Shown one piece after another: positions 21,552 through 34,078 of a DNA stretch of 64,000 bases. A program made the translations under genes and the position numbers. The notes below the pieces were generated by a model. That model saw only the letters and a program-made list of their open reading frames with translations. It was not told where the DNA came from and searched no databases. Origin of the DNA: Agapanthus africanus (Eukaryota > Streptophyta > Magnoliopsida > Asparagales > Amaryllidaceae); the NCBI GenBank assembly GCA_030015575.1, contig JASDDO010000016.1, forward strand, positions 105,481,241-105,545,240. The letters run 5' to 3'. The first letter of the stretch is position 1; every line of letters starts with the position of its first letter.

Positions 21552-22744
21552 GAATCTGTTCCCCTCCGAATGGCGGCGTCGACTGGGCGTCTCGCCTGAG
21601 ATTCGGGGCAGATGCTAATTGGTGCTATCCGTCCACCTCTCCGAGGATGCCAAGTTGATTTATGGCACCGTGCATCGAAGGTTTGAACGGATGCGTCCGA
21701 TGTAGCAGACTTCGTCAGATTCCCCCTCGTTTGAGAGGTTTTTGATTGTGGGGACGCTCTTCCCTGCAGGCGCAAGCCCCTGCAGTTAATTACGCTACCG
21801 CGTCGCGGTAACAACTTTCTCCTTCTCCAGCTGGTCACTTCGTGTCGTGGGTGTTTGTTTTGTGTTTTGTTGCCCGTGGATTGTTTACGGAGACCGAGTT
21901 ATGTCGTCGCTCGTAGGGCGTGGACTAGTCCAAATCCGTATTATCTTAGATTTGGGTTTGGGGGTATGGTTTGAGGATATGTTAGCCATATTTGAGGCTA
22001 AGATCGACTCAAACGTTTGTTAAGGATACGTTAGTCTAACTTGAGACTAAGATCAACTTAACGGGATCGTTTAGATCCGACAAAAAAGCATTTGGGCTCC
22101 ATTGTTCCGGTTTAAGGACATAGTGGTCCATTGCATGTATGGCCGTCGGGACCCGTTACCTCTCTGACGGCGTTGAAGGATTACAACGACAGGTGTCAAA
22201 GGAGTTCCGAGATGTACCCTTGAACCAAAGTTGATTGGAGGGATTCATAGTCCAGTCTGTTTGAAGGTTTAAGGATACGTTAGCCATATTTGAGGCTAAG
22301 ATCAACTCAAACGTTTGTTAAGGATACGTTAGTCTAACTTGAGACTAAGATCAACTTAACGGGATCGTTTAGATCCGACAAAAGAGCATTTGGGCTCCAT
22401 TGTTCCGGTTTAGGGACATAGTGGTCCATTGCATGTATGGCCGTCGGGACCCGTTACCTCTCTGACGGCGTTGAAGGATTACAACGACAGGTGTCAAAGG
22501 AGTTCCGAGATGTACCCTTGAACCAAAGTTGATTGGAGGGATTCATAGTCCAGTCTGTTTGAAGGTTTAAGGATACGTTAGCCATATTTGAGGCTAAGAT
22601 CGACTTAAACGGGATCGTTTAGATCCGGCAAAAGAGCATTTATGGCTCTATTGTTCCAGTTTAGGGACATGATGGTCCCTCTCCAGTTTAGGGACATAGT
22701 GGTCCATGGGTAGTTTAAGGACATTGCGGTCCATGGGTAGTTTA

Positions 22745-23050
22745 AGGACATTGCGGTCCAATGTTAGTTTTAAGACATCTCGGTCAAGGTTAAGGACGTC
22801 GTAGTCCATGGGTTTAAGGACCCCACAGTTCGTTGTTAGTTTTAAGACATCTCGGTCAAGGTTAAGGACGTCGTAGTCCATGGGTTTAAGGACCCCACAG
22901 TCCGTTGTTAGTTTTAAGACATCTCGGTCAAGGTTAAGGACGTCATAGTCCATGGGTTTAAGGACCCCACAGTCCATTGTTAGTTTTAAGACATCTCGGT
23001 CAAGGTTAAGGACGTCGTAGTCCATGGGTTTAAGGACCCCACAGTCCATA
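22745..23050 (-). repeat. 72-bp tandem array in LTR B
   Basis: About four copies. On the minus strand each has three small hairpins (GGACT-GTGG-AGTCC type, GGAC-TACGAC-GTCC, GAC-CGAGAT-GTC), each followed by TTAA. The open frame through it is a periodicity artefact. It is the same unit as the larger array at 46237-47025. Confidence 0.85.
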
Positions 23051-24600
23051 TCAATGTGTGGTCATCGGGACCCGTCACCTCTTTGAAGACGTTGAGGGAT
23101 TACAACGCCAAGTATCAAAGGAGTGAAGAGATGTACCCTGGAACCGGAGTGGATTAAATAGTCTTTGGCCCAATTTGGGATCAAGACCAATTAATTATGT
23201 TATGAGCCCATTAGCCCAGTTAATTACGAATTGAGGACTTATGGCCAGCTTGGGCTAAGTCCAATCATGTCTGGGACATCGGCCCTCCTGTTGGTCCCTT
23301 GAAGGAGAGGCTTTGCCTCTGGCCATTTAGCCAATTGGGCCAATGCCTAGTGTTAAACACTAAAGACCAATCAGTGTTGAACACTGGGAATGAGATTGAT
23401 AAGTCAGTGTTTAACACTAAAAGATAGTTGGTGTTAAACACCAGCAACAAGGCCTTCAAATAAGTATTAAACACTAAAACAGATCAGTGTTAAACACTGG
23501 CAACAGAAATCTAAAATTAGTGTTGAACACTAAGGTAATCAGTGTTGAACACTGCAAATAAAGTTCTTTGATTAGTGTTGAACACTAAGGCCAAACAGTG
23601 TTTTAACACTGGATTCAGGGGTTCCAATTTAGCGCTAGACGCTGAGGCAAGAGGGGTCACGTGGTAGCACGTGAGGGCGCCCTCCCCTCGTTTGTTCTGC
23701 CGAGAATATCGCATCTTTTGGAGCATCACGTGCCATCACGTGACGGGTGTTTAAATGGAATATGTTAAAGCCTCTGCCAAGGGTCACGTGGGTCACGTGA
23801 GGCACTTCCTCAAAGGGGCTTTTCTGTAGATCTTTTTGGGGGTCACGTGGTGACACGTGACCCTGCCTCTATGTATGTTGTTTAGAAGATCTGTTAATCC
23901 CTTTTAGGAATTAAATTCCTCGTAGGGTTGAACCCTGACAATAATTTCAGAGGAATTAAATTCCTACTTCCTTTTGAAGATTTATATTCTGGAATAGAGT
24001 TGGACTCTGAATTTTCTGTAGGAATTAAATTCCTCATATATGTGAAGAACTGAATAGGGTTAAACCCTAATAAAAGCTTTAAGGAATTAAACTCGCACTC
24101 TCTGTTAAAGAATTATTCTGGGGAATGAGATTACGGGAATTAAATTCCTGTTGTTTTAACAGAACTAAGTTCTTAACTAGGGTTAAACCCTGATTCTTTT
24201 CATTCTGAAGGAATTAAATTCCCATAACACAGGGTCAAACCCTAATTTTATTTTAAAGGAATTAAATTCCTATAGTTCTGCGAGAATTAAATTCTCGTGC
24301 TTCCATTCCCTCTCTATGCTTTGGATCTGCATGGCAGGATCTCAACCCATTGAGAATTAGATTCTCAACTCAAGGGGAGATGTGCACTTTGCAGATCCTC
24401 CACCAAAGAGAGAAGAACTATGTCCTTCTGTTTTATATCAGAGTTAAACTCTGTTGAGAATTAAATTCTCTTTTCTTTCAAAAAGCCTTCCCTTTCTTAC
24501 CTAGGGTTTTCTTTTGCAGAAGATCCAAATTCCTCCAAAGTATCAAGGCTCTCTCTCTTTTCTTCCCTCTGCATATATTTTTTTTGTGTGTCTCTTGGCT

Positions 24601-24612
24601 CCTATTTATAGG
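24601..24612 (-). promoter_or_regulatory. TATA box of LTR B
   Basis: The minus strand reads TCTCCTATAAATAGGAGCC; the TATA lies inside the inverted repeat CTCCTAT/ATAGGAG. The identical motif is in LTRs C and D. Confidence 0.7.
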
Positions 24613-25330
24613 AGAAGCAGCCGAGTCAATTAGTTTTTGATGAATCTTTCATTGAGAGATTTGATTTGTATCCATCCTTCGTTTTGGACCTTTGGATTAT
24701 TAGGTGAATTTTATTCACCATTGGATGTTAAATCCAGAGATTCTCCTTTGTTATTTCGGTTAGATTTTACGGGAAAATCTTTCCAAATTCGAGATTTTCC
24801 ATAGATAGATGATTTTTAATCACTTTTAAATCTTTAATTCAATCGGTTGCTTTGGAAAGATTTAAGAGGTCTTTCCTCAGAATTTAATTCTGTTAACAGA
24901 TAGGCTTTGAAAGCTGGTCACGTGTGGCCACGTGACCCTTGGTCACGTGTGGGCACGTGACCCCCTTGGAACGAGCCCTCTTCTTTCTTTCTGCGCTCTG
25001 CTTTCTGGTCGCTGCTTAGCTGTCACGTGCCACCACGTGACCCCTGGTCACGTGTGAGCACGTGACCCTCGTCTGGAGCCTTTTTCTTAATTCAATCCGG
25101 GAATTGAGTCTGCCGCTTTTGAGTGTCACGTGCCAACACTTGACCCTGGTCACCTGGGAGCACGTGACCCTTTCTGAAGCACTTTTCTTCGATGTAATTG
25201 GGAAACTGAATTTGCCTTGCCGATGGTTTTAGATGTCACGTGCCAACACGTGACCGCTGGTCACGTGTAAGCACGTGACCCTTTTCTGAAGCCTTTTCCG
25301 TAAGCTTTCCTGATTTTAAATCAGGAAACT

Positions 25331-27539
25331 GGTACCCTCGCATGGATTCCGAGGCGAAGAAGCGCGGCGTCATCGATTTCGGCGAGCGAAGACCAGGTGA
25401 GTAGATCTATATCTACCGGGGAAGTCGGGTGGATGGCGTATAGCACCCCCGTAACTTTTGATGGAAAAACCGATTTATAGAGTATGGTTAGGAAACCTAG
25501 ATTAGGAAACTAGGGTTAGAATATAGATAGCTATGTAGTCATATTAGAAAGTATAGGATAGTTAAATATGATATGCTACTACTACTACCCTAGGATGACG
25601 TTTAGCTATATTACCGCTTAGGGTTCTGTAAGACTAGATAGTCGATGTAGATGCGTCATCCGAACCATATTTGTTTCTAAACCAAAGAATCGTATGTATC
25701 TATTAAATGTATATCTTAAGGGATGTTACGGATATTCAAATGATATCTTTTCTTTAAAAACACCGTAACCCCTGTTTTCAAAACTACGATTCACCTCTTT
25801 AAAAATCTGTTTGTATGGTTCGGGTGTATTTGTTAGATTAGATACTTATACTTAGTGGAGATAGCATGTTTATGTAAACTCGACATGATATGAGATATAA
25901 ATGCGATGAAAGAATACAAGACGAATTTGATGATATGATGAGATGATGATATGATATGATGGTATACAGATGCGAGTCGATCGAAATGATTTATACCCTG
26001 CCGGTCCCCTAATATGAGATTATTGCGGATGTGAACCGGGACATAGGCACATAGATATATATCCATATATATAATGTTGTGAATCATGGATGACAGGCCA
26101 TATGTGATATTAGGCCGTACCCTCTTTTGTCGTATAGGATGATAGGATCCCTATTAGTATAATGCCGCCGCACGATGATATTCCGTGTGTGATGAGTTTG
26201 ACTTGATGATTGATCCTCACCCTTGACTAGATGTTTCCGTACGATGGATTATATCGTACGCGATGTTATTGGACTAGATGCCGATTGATAGATTCACCGA
26301 CTCGGACATATGATAGTTACGTATACCTTATAGCTGTTAGCTGATGATTTACTTGCTGCATTCATGATATTATTATTGCATCGCATATACCTGTGATAGT
26401 ACACCTGCACCATTATCGATGATGTGTATGTTACACGTACACATATTTGCCGGCTCACACACTTCATCATCGATAATTGCCATGTCACTACACAGTAGGG
26501 TTGTTGCATCATAATATATACATTGATACATTTATACTTGCGGATATACACATTTGTATATCCATATTCGTGCACATATACATTGATACATTCATACTTG
26601 CAGATATACACATTTGTATATCCATATTCGTGCATATATACATTGATACATTCATACTTGCGGATATACACATTCGTATATCCATATTGGTATACATATA
26701 CCTTGATACACCCATACTTGTGCACATACACATTGTATATTCATAATTGTGCACACATACATGGTATATCTATACTTGCACATATACATATTGTACCTAC
26801 ATAGATAACTGGTTTTATCCGATAAAATTGGGAACCACATGTTATATTTTAAAAACTGGAATCATTTTAAAAGGGAGGTTTCCCCTTAATATGTCATATC
26901 ACTATTCCATGTTGCATGATACACGGACATGCTTGCATTTCTATTATATGTCGCACACATCATGCTCTATTATTGTACGCATTGAGATATGTTGTTTTTA
27001 TGAGATTTCTGGATTTGAGAACCGTGGCTATTTCAAAAGGAAACATGGACTGTTTTAAAAACCCGGTTTCTCTTGATATGATATTTCAGTGTGTCCACCA
27101 TGCGTTTTCTCGGTTCTGAGAGTGGCATGTGAAACCCGATTCGAGGAGTGGTAGGCACCAATTGCGGGTACATGGTGGACCCGGTATGGTACCCGGGGCG
27201 AAAACGGATCGCTGTGTAGTAGACGGTGAGCCTGGCAGAGGGACTACTACCTACCGGTGATAGTATTTGGGGCTTGGCGGATATCCGGAGGATACTGACC
27301 GGTGTCGAGAGATGATATGGGCCGATCTGGACTGACGGAGACCGTGGGCCGATCCAGACTGATGGAGCCCGATATATGAGGATTTACATGCCGATGTTGG
27401 GCACTGTTTTCATGATGTTTTCGAGTGTCGATGCTAGGCACTCAGGTTCCATGATTTTGATGTGTCGGGAGGGATACCGTTGATATACATCCTCATACTT
27501 TCATGCACACTCTTTTATGATATTTACATGCATGATGTT
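25331..27539. other. Unassigned 2.2-kb spacer between LTR B and LTR C, possibly an LTR fragment
   Basis: No protein gene is supported. The segment is AT-rich with a GATGATAT-type microsatellite near 25925-25965. Its style (short ATG-rich runs, GGTACCCGGGGCG, many ATG/CAT words) recalls long chromovirus-type LTRs like the solo LTR at 40556-43822, but I see no alignable match. It may be the older sequence into which B and C inserted. Confidence 0.35.
26521..26800. repeat. 60-bp tandem repeat, about 4.5 copies
   Basis: Units beginning CATTGATACAT recur at 26521, 26581, 26641 and 26701, and the last copies decay. The matching open frames on both strands are rich in Tyr/Ile/Cys because of the repeat and are not genes. 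Confidence 0.92.
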
Positions 27540-28172
27540 TGTTCCCTGATTAAAAATCAAGAAAAGATTCAGAAGAGGCATCACGTGCTCACACGTGACC
27601 AGTGGTCACGTGTTGGCACGTGATGGTCAAGCAGCGGCACTGAGCATATTTGTTCTCTAATTAAAAGTCAAGAAGAAGCTTCAGAAGAGGCATCACGTGC
27701 TCACACGTGACCCGTGGTCACGTGTTGGCACGCGATGGTTAAAGCAGCGGCCAGAGAACAGAGCGCAAAAGAAGAGAAGCCCATTCGTCACGTGCCTACA
27801 CGTGACCAGGGGTCACGTGGCCACACGTGACCGGCTTTAAAAGCCTTATTCTTTGACATAATTAAATTTTGAGGGAAGATCTTTCAAATCTTTCCAAAAT
27901 GAAAAAGGATTATCTGAAACCGTTGGATTAAAAATCTAAAGGAGATTAAATATCACCAATTTATGGAAAAATCTTGGACTTAGAATGATTTCCTCTTAAA
28001 TCTCAACGAAATAACAAAGAGATATCTTTGGATTTAAAATCCAATGGTGAATAAAATTCACCTAATAATCTAAAGGCCCAGATTAATGATAAACATAAAT
28101 CAAATCTCTCAATAAGCAAGTCAAATCTTTCAATGAAAGATTCACTAAAACTGATTGATTATTTTCCTTCTC

Positions 28173-28181
28173 CTATAAATA
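28173..28181 (+). promoter_or_regulatory. TATA box of LTR C
   Basis: CCTATAAATAGG, centred in the inverted repeat CTCCTAT/ATAGGAG. The shared copies in D (51283) and in the 3' LTR of C (49863) support function. Confidence 0.7.
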
Positions 28182-29679
28182 GGAGCCAAAGGAGAGAGTT
28201 TAAGAGGACCTTTGGACCTTTTCTTTTGATACACAGAGAGAGAGATATAGAGCCTTTGATTCTCTGCAAAAGGAAAAGGGAGGCTCAAAAAGAGAATTTA
28301 ATTCTCAAAAGAGTTTAACTCTTATATAAAAAAAAAGAACTTAGTTCTTTCTCTGGTGGAGGATCTGTAAAGTGCACATCTCCCCATGAATTGAGAATTT
28401 AATTCTCATTGGGTTGAGATCCTGCCATGCAGATCTAAAACACAGAGGAGGAACTGAGTTTTGAGAATTTAATTCTCACAAAATGATAGGAATTCAATTC
28501 CTTTGAGATAAAATTAGGGTTTAACTATATGTTATAGGAATTCAATTCCTTCAAAATGAACAGAACTAGGGTTTAACCCTAATTGAGAACATAATTCTCT
28601 CAAACTCACAGGAATTTAATTCCCTTAAGAAAAGAAATTAGGGTTTAACCCTATTTAAGAATATAATTCTTCAGAAGAAAACAGGAATTTAATTCCTCTA
28701 AAGTTTGTTGTTAGGGTTTAACCCTATGAAGAAATTAATTTTTAAAAGATGAACAGATCTTTAAAATATGCAAAGAACCAGAGTCACGTGCTACTACGTG
28801 ACCCCTGCAAAGACCCACAGAAAAGAACTTTGAAGCAACACCTCACGTGTTACCACGTGACTCCGGCGAAGATCTATAAAAGAGAACTTTGAGGAAATGC
28901 CTCACGTGCCCCACGTGATCTCTAAAGCACACAGAGAAAAAGGCAAAAGAAACAGAAAAGAGCTCTAGGGCGCCCTCACGTGTCAACACGTGACCCCTAA
29001 TGAACATTCTAACAGATCAAAGCGTGAGCCCCCATCACGTGCCCACACGTGATGGCTTTCAGAATTAAAAGTGTTAAACACTTATCTCTAGAACAAAATA
29101 AAGGGAAGCAGCGCGCTCTCACGTGCTACCACGTGACCCCTTGGCTGAAGCTCTAACAGATAAACGCCCAAATTCTCATCACGTGATACTTCAAAGTATT
29201 CAAGACTTTTGACTGAATAAAATAAGGGGAATCAGGGCGCCCTCACGTGTCCACACGTAACCCCTCTCTCCTTAGTGTTTAACACTAGTCCGGAGATTTT
29301 GTCCCCAGTGTTTAACACTGATTTGCTTAGTGTTTAACACTAATTTGAAAACTCTGTTCCTAGTGTTCAACATTGATTATCTTTTAGTGTTTAATACTAA
29401 CTTGTTAATCTTATTCCCAGTGTTCAACACTGTTGGTCTCTAGTGTTTAACACTAGCTTTAGCCCAATTGGCTAAGTTTCCAGAGGCAAAGCCTCTTCTT
29501 CAATGAACCAACAGAGGGCCAATATCCCAAACATGATTGGACTTAGCCCAAGCTGTCCATAAGTCCTCAATTCAAACTTAACTGGGCCAATGTGCTCATA
29601 ATATAATAATTGATCTTAGTTTCCAAATTGGACTACAAATCACTTAATATACCTTGGTTTAAGGGTACATCTCTTCACT

Positions 29680-30090
29680 CTTTTGATACTTGGCGTTGTA
29701 ATTCCTCAACGTCTTCAAAGAGGTGACGGGTCCCGATGACCACACATTGATACGGACTGTGGGGTCCTTAAACTCATGGACTATGAGGTCCTTAACCTTG
29801 ACCGTAATGTTTTAAAACTAAACGCCGGACTGTGGGGTCCTTAAACCCACGGACTACGACGTCCTTAATCTTGACCGCAACGTCTTAAAACTAACATTGG
29901 ACCGCAATGTCCTTAAACTACCTATTGACCGCAATGTCACTAAACTAAATAACAGGGCTCCTCTAATCGCTCTCTTGTCGGATCTAAACGATCCTGTTAA
30001 GTTGATCTTAGTCTAAAACTAGACTAACGTATCCTTAACAAACGTTTAAGTCGATCTTAGTCTCAAACGAGGCTAATGTATCCTTAAACA
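29680..30090 (+). repeat. R-U5 hairpin blocks of LTR C
   Basis: The two-tier hairpin has outer arms TTTGA 29682-29686 with TCAAA 29715-29719 and inner CGTTG 29694-29698 with CAACG 29707-29711. LTR A has CTCTG/CAGAG as outer arms in the same place, so both sides changed. GGAC-N6-GTCC units follow. TTAGTCT 30008-30014 pairs with AGACTAA 30021-30027. Confidence 0.8.
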
Positions 30091-30508
30091 CAACCCCCAA
30101 ACCCAAATCTAAGATAATACGGATTTGGACTAGTCCACGCCCTACGGGCGACGACATAACTCAGTCTCCGTATACAATCCACGGGAAACCGAACACGAAT
30201 CAAACACACACAACACGAAGTGATCATCTGGAGAAGGAGAAAGTTGTTACCGCAATACGGTAGCGTAATTAACTGCAGGGGCTTGCGCCTGCAGGGAAGA
30301 GCGTCCCCACAATCAAAAACCCCTCAAGCGAGGGGGAATCTGACGAAGTCTGCTACATCGGACGCATCCGTTTAAACCTTCGATACACGGTGCCATAAAT
30401 CAACTTGGCATCTTCGGAGAGGTAAATGGATAGCACCAATTAGCATATGCCCCGAATCTCAGGCAAGACAGTCCACGTCTTGGCCCCCATTCGGAGGGGA
30501 ACAGATTC

Positions 30509-30526
30509 TGGCACGCCCGGTGGGAC
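30509..30526 (+). other. Primer binding site of element C
   Basis: TGGCACGCCCGGTGGGAC, five bases after the LTR end, identical to that of element B. Probably tRNA-Arg, as in related Tat elements. Confidence 0.82.
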
Positions 30527-30653
30527 CTTTTTCTCTTTCCACTCCACACTTCGTGTGTCGTGTTCGCTAACCAATCGCGGTTTGCTAATGGTTGCCCTTG
30601 GGTTTCGAGGTACTAAGATTTGGCGTTTTGCTTGGTGCAGAAAGTAAAGATCA

Positions 30654-33600
30654 ATGGCGTTCACCCCGCTCGAAGTGTTCCACATGAAGCTGCAACTCGC
30701 GTCCTGCCTCAACTGGGGGCATAACCTACGGGCCCCAAGCAGCTTCCCTGTTCACGATGCCCGTGGAACAGGTCACTCAAGCCACCACAGGTTTTTTTTC
30801 GGGACCATGCTCCCGCCAATGAGCTTCACCGCTCATGTGCCAACACCGGAAGCGTCAAAGAAGTCGGTCTTTGATCGACTTGCTACTCCCACGGCTCCTC
30901 TCAGCGGGTCGTCCAACTCCTCGGTCTTCACCAGACTGAGCCTGAACTCTAAAGGGCCCGCCAAAAAGCCCATGATACCTGAGAAGGCCATTACGAAGAA
31001 GACATCTGCTCCCGAAGTCGTCAAGGCGGCTTCTCCTCCCAGGGGGTCGGTTCGCGAGACTGACTATCCCCGTTCCCGCTCCCGCTCAGAAATCTGTTTT
31101 TGACCGGATGGACGTAGCTGCTCAACGAACGTCAGTCTTCAAGAGGCTGACACCGGCAGCAGCCGCTCCCCAGAACAGGGGGCAAGACGAAGCCGTCGCT
31201 GAACCAATCCCAACAACCCGTCATGCCCGACGTCGCCACTGGCGCCGGATAAGGAAGACTGGGGGCAACTCCCCCTCCGGACTAACTCCACCAGCTCCAA
31301 CGGTGGAAATTGAGGCTGCTGTTCCAACCGGGAACAACTTCGAGCTATTAAACAGGGTACGCAGAAATTCGCCAACTGCGGTTCTCAGAAGATCCCCTCC
31401 ACCTGCGAAGAATGTTATAGAGACAGAGCCGGAGCAGCCTCCTAAACGGCTGTCCTCCAAAATTTATAAAGTCTGGCGGAAGGTTCAAGACTCGGTAATT
31501 GACCAAGATCACTCTCGTCAACAGAAAAGAGCGAAGGTGTAGGAAGAAAAGAACCGTCATCAAACAACAAAGGACGACAACCGCTTGGGTGCCCGCTGCA
31601 ACGGCTCCCTCCACGTCGAATACTCAAAAGAGAAGAAGGCCGGATAGAGTCCCCACTCCTGCAGCAAATGTCAAGGACAATAAGCCTAAACGCCCTAAGT
31701 CTGGGGGCATGATGGTGCATACGGTATACATGGCTTTGGGAAAGGAGGACAGCCGTACATCCATGGGTCATAGACTGCTTACACGGTCAGTGACCAAAGC
31801 TCAGGAGCAACAGCAGAAGCTCCAGGAAATGATGAACGTGATGGCCGCACTCACTGGGCCAAAAGAAAGCCCCGAAGCATCACCTGATCAACGCCAGGAG
31901 CAAGAAACTGACGCTGAATTCCTTCGCAGGATATTGGAGAAGAAGGATAAAGAGGCTGCCGAACAAGCAGCCAATATACAACGAATGGCCCTCCTGTTCT
32001 AGGACATGGTGGGAATGATGATCCAACAAGAGTCTCCTGCTGAAGATCCTCCAATCGTTCTTGAAGACGACAGGGGAGAAACGTCAAATCCTCCACCCGC
32101 TCTGTCAATAGCCAACGAGGAAACAATCTCCAAAGCTGACTTAGACGAATATATAGCTCAGCAGATACGGGTTCACCAGGCGACTGAGGCAGCTGGTCAA
32201 ATTGTCAGAACAGGGCGACCATATCCGAGCTGGTATGATCAGATCAAGTACCCGCCGGGCTATACAATAACGAAATTTCATGTCTATAAGGGGACGGGCA
32301 ATCCCCACCAGCATGTGGCCCAGTTCAGGGCACTTTGTGGCAACACTGGAGGTGATGATAAATTGTTGCTTCGCCAGTTCGTCGATAGCTTGTCAGAAAT
32401 ACCGTTCGAGTGGTACTCTGAGCTCCCGAACGACTCCGTCAAAACATTTGCGGAGATGGAGTTGTTGTTCACTCAGCGATTCGCGAGCACCAGCGAACGC
32501 ACCCCGATAACGGCGTTGATTAATGCCAGGGTGAAACCAGGCGAGACGTGGGTCCAGTACGCTATACGCTGGCGAAACTTGTGGTCGAAATGCGAACAAC
32601 GCATTGAGGAAGCGCCCGCGGTAGGCATGTTCGTGGGTACCCTGGATCCTCATGCAACTATCTCACAGTTCATGATGTTCTTTAAGCCAACCACATTCCA
32701 GGCTTTGATCGACAAGTTGTCCCAGATGGACCAGATGGGTCACAGACCGTCTCCCTCGAAGCCGGAACCTCGAAATGACAAGGGTAAAGGGAAAGCAACC
32801 TTCGTTGCGAACGCTCAGCAGCAACCCAGTGCCCCAAAGCTGGTGGATCAACTAGAAGAAAGACGGCGGTATTATAATGAGAAAATGAAGCGCCCCTACT
32901 CATTCCCGCGGGATAATACGAATAGGCTATTCGAGCTGGCGGTACGCAATAGGCTTATCAACTTGCCAAACCCAAGGCGACCGCCGCAACCCAGTGAGGT
33001 GAATAACCCCAATTATTGCTCTTTCCATCAAACGGTAAGCCATCCGATTGAGGATTGCTTCGGCTTCAAAGGATGGATTGAAGATCAATACCTACAGGGC
33101 AAGTTTTTGCTGTCCGAGAAGTGGAAGGTGAACCCGCCACAACCGCACACTCCTAAGAAGACGGACGCACCGGGGGCAACTTGCTCTTTCATTGAAGAAG
33201 CTCCATGGGAAATCATGCTTTCAGCAAGAACCAAAAGAATGCTGAATGAGCTCCAGACATGCCCGGCGATCAGGTGGAAGAACCCGCTGGAACCCCAGAT
33301 CATTGAAGGAATGCTAAAGTCGCGTCCAACTCCAAAGATCGGTGGTGATGGCCCGAGCACTCACAACCAGCCGTCAAAATCTTCAAAGAAAAAGAAGAAG
33401 AAATCCAAGAAGCCCGTGAAACCTGGAGACAAGCGCACGGACTTGCAGAAACAAATTGACGCGCTGGAGGAGTACAATCAAAAGGCGCGGACTCCCATCA
33501 CACTCCAAGAGTTCCTCAACCACGTCTTTCAGGAGGAAGATAATGGAGAAAGCTCGTCGGATGAATCCGAGGGATATGTGGCGAGTTGTCATGTGATCTC

Positions 33601-34072
33601 CCACTCGTTTACGGACGATGAAAAAACTCCTGGCACTGAGAAACTGGGGGCACAGCCTGAACCAGAACTTGTGTGGCCGACAGACGAAATGATCGACGCC
33701 TTTCTAGACGAGATTCGTTTGAAAAGTAAAGCCGATCGGGAGCGTGAGATGGCCACATCAGAAGGAGCCAAACGCAGGCGACTAAACGAAAGAGTCGAAG
33801 CACTCCCGCCAGATCAAAAGACATCCGATGCGGATAAAAACATATTCAAGACGAGGAAAAGGTTTGCCAAAGCCATGTCAATGGGAATGAAACTACCACC
33901 CTCGGAAGAAAATACTCTCGATGGAGCTGAAATGCATCCTAATTTCTGCTCATATCATCGGAAGATTTCACACCCCACTGAGGAGTGCGACGCCTTTAAG
34001 ACATGGTGGCAGGGATATGTTGCTCATCGGCAACATTTTAAGCGAATGAAACGCAGAACTCGTCGGGAGTAG
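30654..34072 (+). pseudogene. Tat element C gag (frameshifted and nonsense-mutated)
   Basis: ATG 30654 lies 128 bases past the primer site. The reading frame changes at least twice (near 31105 and 31500), and residues 17-52 are already out of frame compared with element B. TAG at 32000-32002 replaces a Gln codon. From 32006 the gag core is open (GYTITKFHVYKGTGNP, PFEWYSELPNDSV, ITALINARVKPGE), with knuckle 1 YCSFHQTVSHPIEDC and knuckle 2 FCSYHRKISHPTEEC. A TAG at 34070-34072 ends it before the protease. The product would form the virus-like particle and bind RNA. Confidence 0.88.
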
Positions 34073-34078
34073 AGAAGT

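Larger units (their letters stand above)
16797..25330 (-). mobile_element. Tat element B, minus strand, 5' portion only
   Basis: Reading on the minus strand: LTR (25330 to 21557), primer site, gag, protease. It breaks off at 16797 where LTR A begins, in the middle of the protease-RT linker (after LEITMVPR, which elements A and C continue). The rest probably lies left of element A, outside the window, as expected if A inserted into B. Confidence 0.85.
21557..25330 (-). mobile_element. 5' LTR of Tat element B (about 3.8 kb)
   Basis: The U5 end is sharp at 21557 (minus strand ...GGGGAACA). The U3 start near 25330 is less clear: the expected TGTTCCC is eroded. Inside, a block of about 299 bp is repeated (starting near 21967, 22265 and, in part, 22564). 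A 72-bp hairpin tandem lies at about 22745-23050. AGTGTT-T-AACACT words lie at about 23350-23620. About twelve paired G-boxes lie at 23655-23860 and 24917-25280. It is an inverted relative of LTR C. Confidence 0.85.
27540..30503 (+). mobile_element. 5' LTR of Tat element C (about 3.0 kb)
   Basis: It runs from TGTTCCCTGATT to GGGGAACA, with the ends forming a short inverted repeat. The first 115 bases are partly duplicated (second copy from about 27650). Paired G-boxes lie at 27582-27830 and 28780-29260. Words with a TTTAA centre lie at 28300-28740, for example GAGAATT-T-AATTCTC 28393-28407 and AGGGTT-T-AACCCT 28568-28580. AGTGTT-T-AACACT words lie at 29274-29460. R-U5 hairpins follow from 29680. 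Confidence 0.9.

Noticed and set aside
25341-25430. Possible host exon with a GT donor (GACCAG, GTGAGTAG)
   Set aside because: The short open stretch has no recognisable domain and continues into repeat-rich sequence. It could equally be LTR sequence, so a host gene call is not supported.
26294-26804. Tyr/Cys/Ile-rich frames on both strands
   Set aside because: Come from the 60-bp tandem repeat at 26521-26800.
30509-30526. Assigning the Tat primer site to a specific tRNA isoacceptor
   Set aside because: The sequence fits a tRNA ending GTGCCA, and Tat elements generally use tRNA-Arg, but I cannot verify the gene without a tRNA search.
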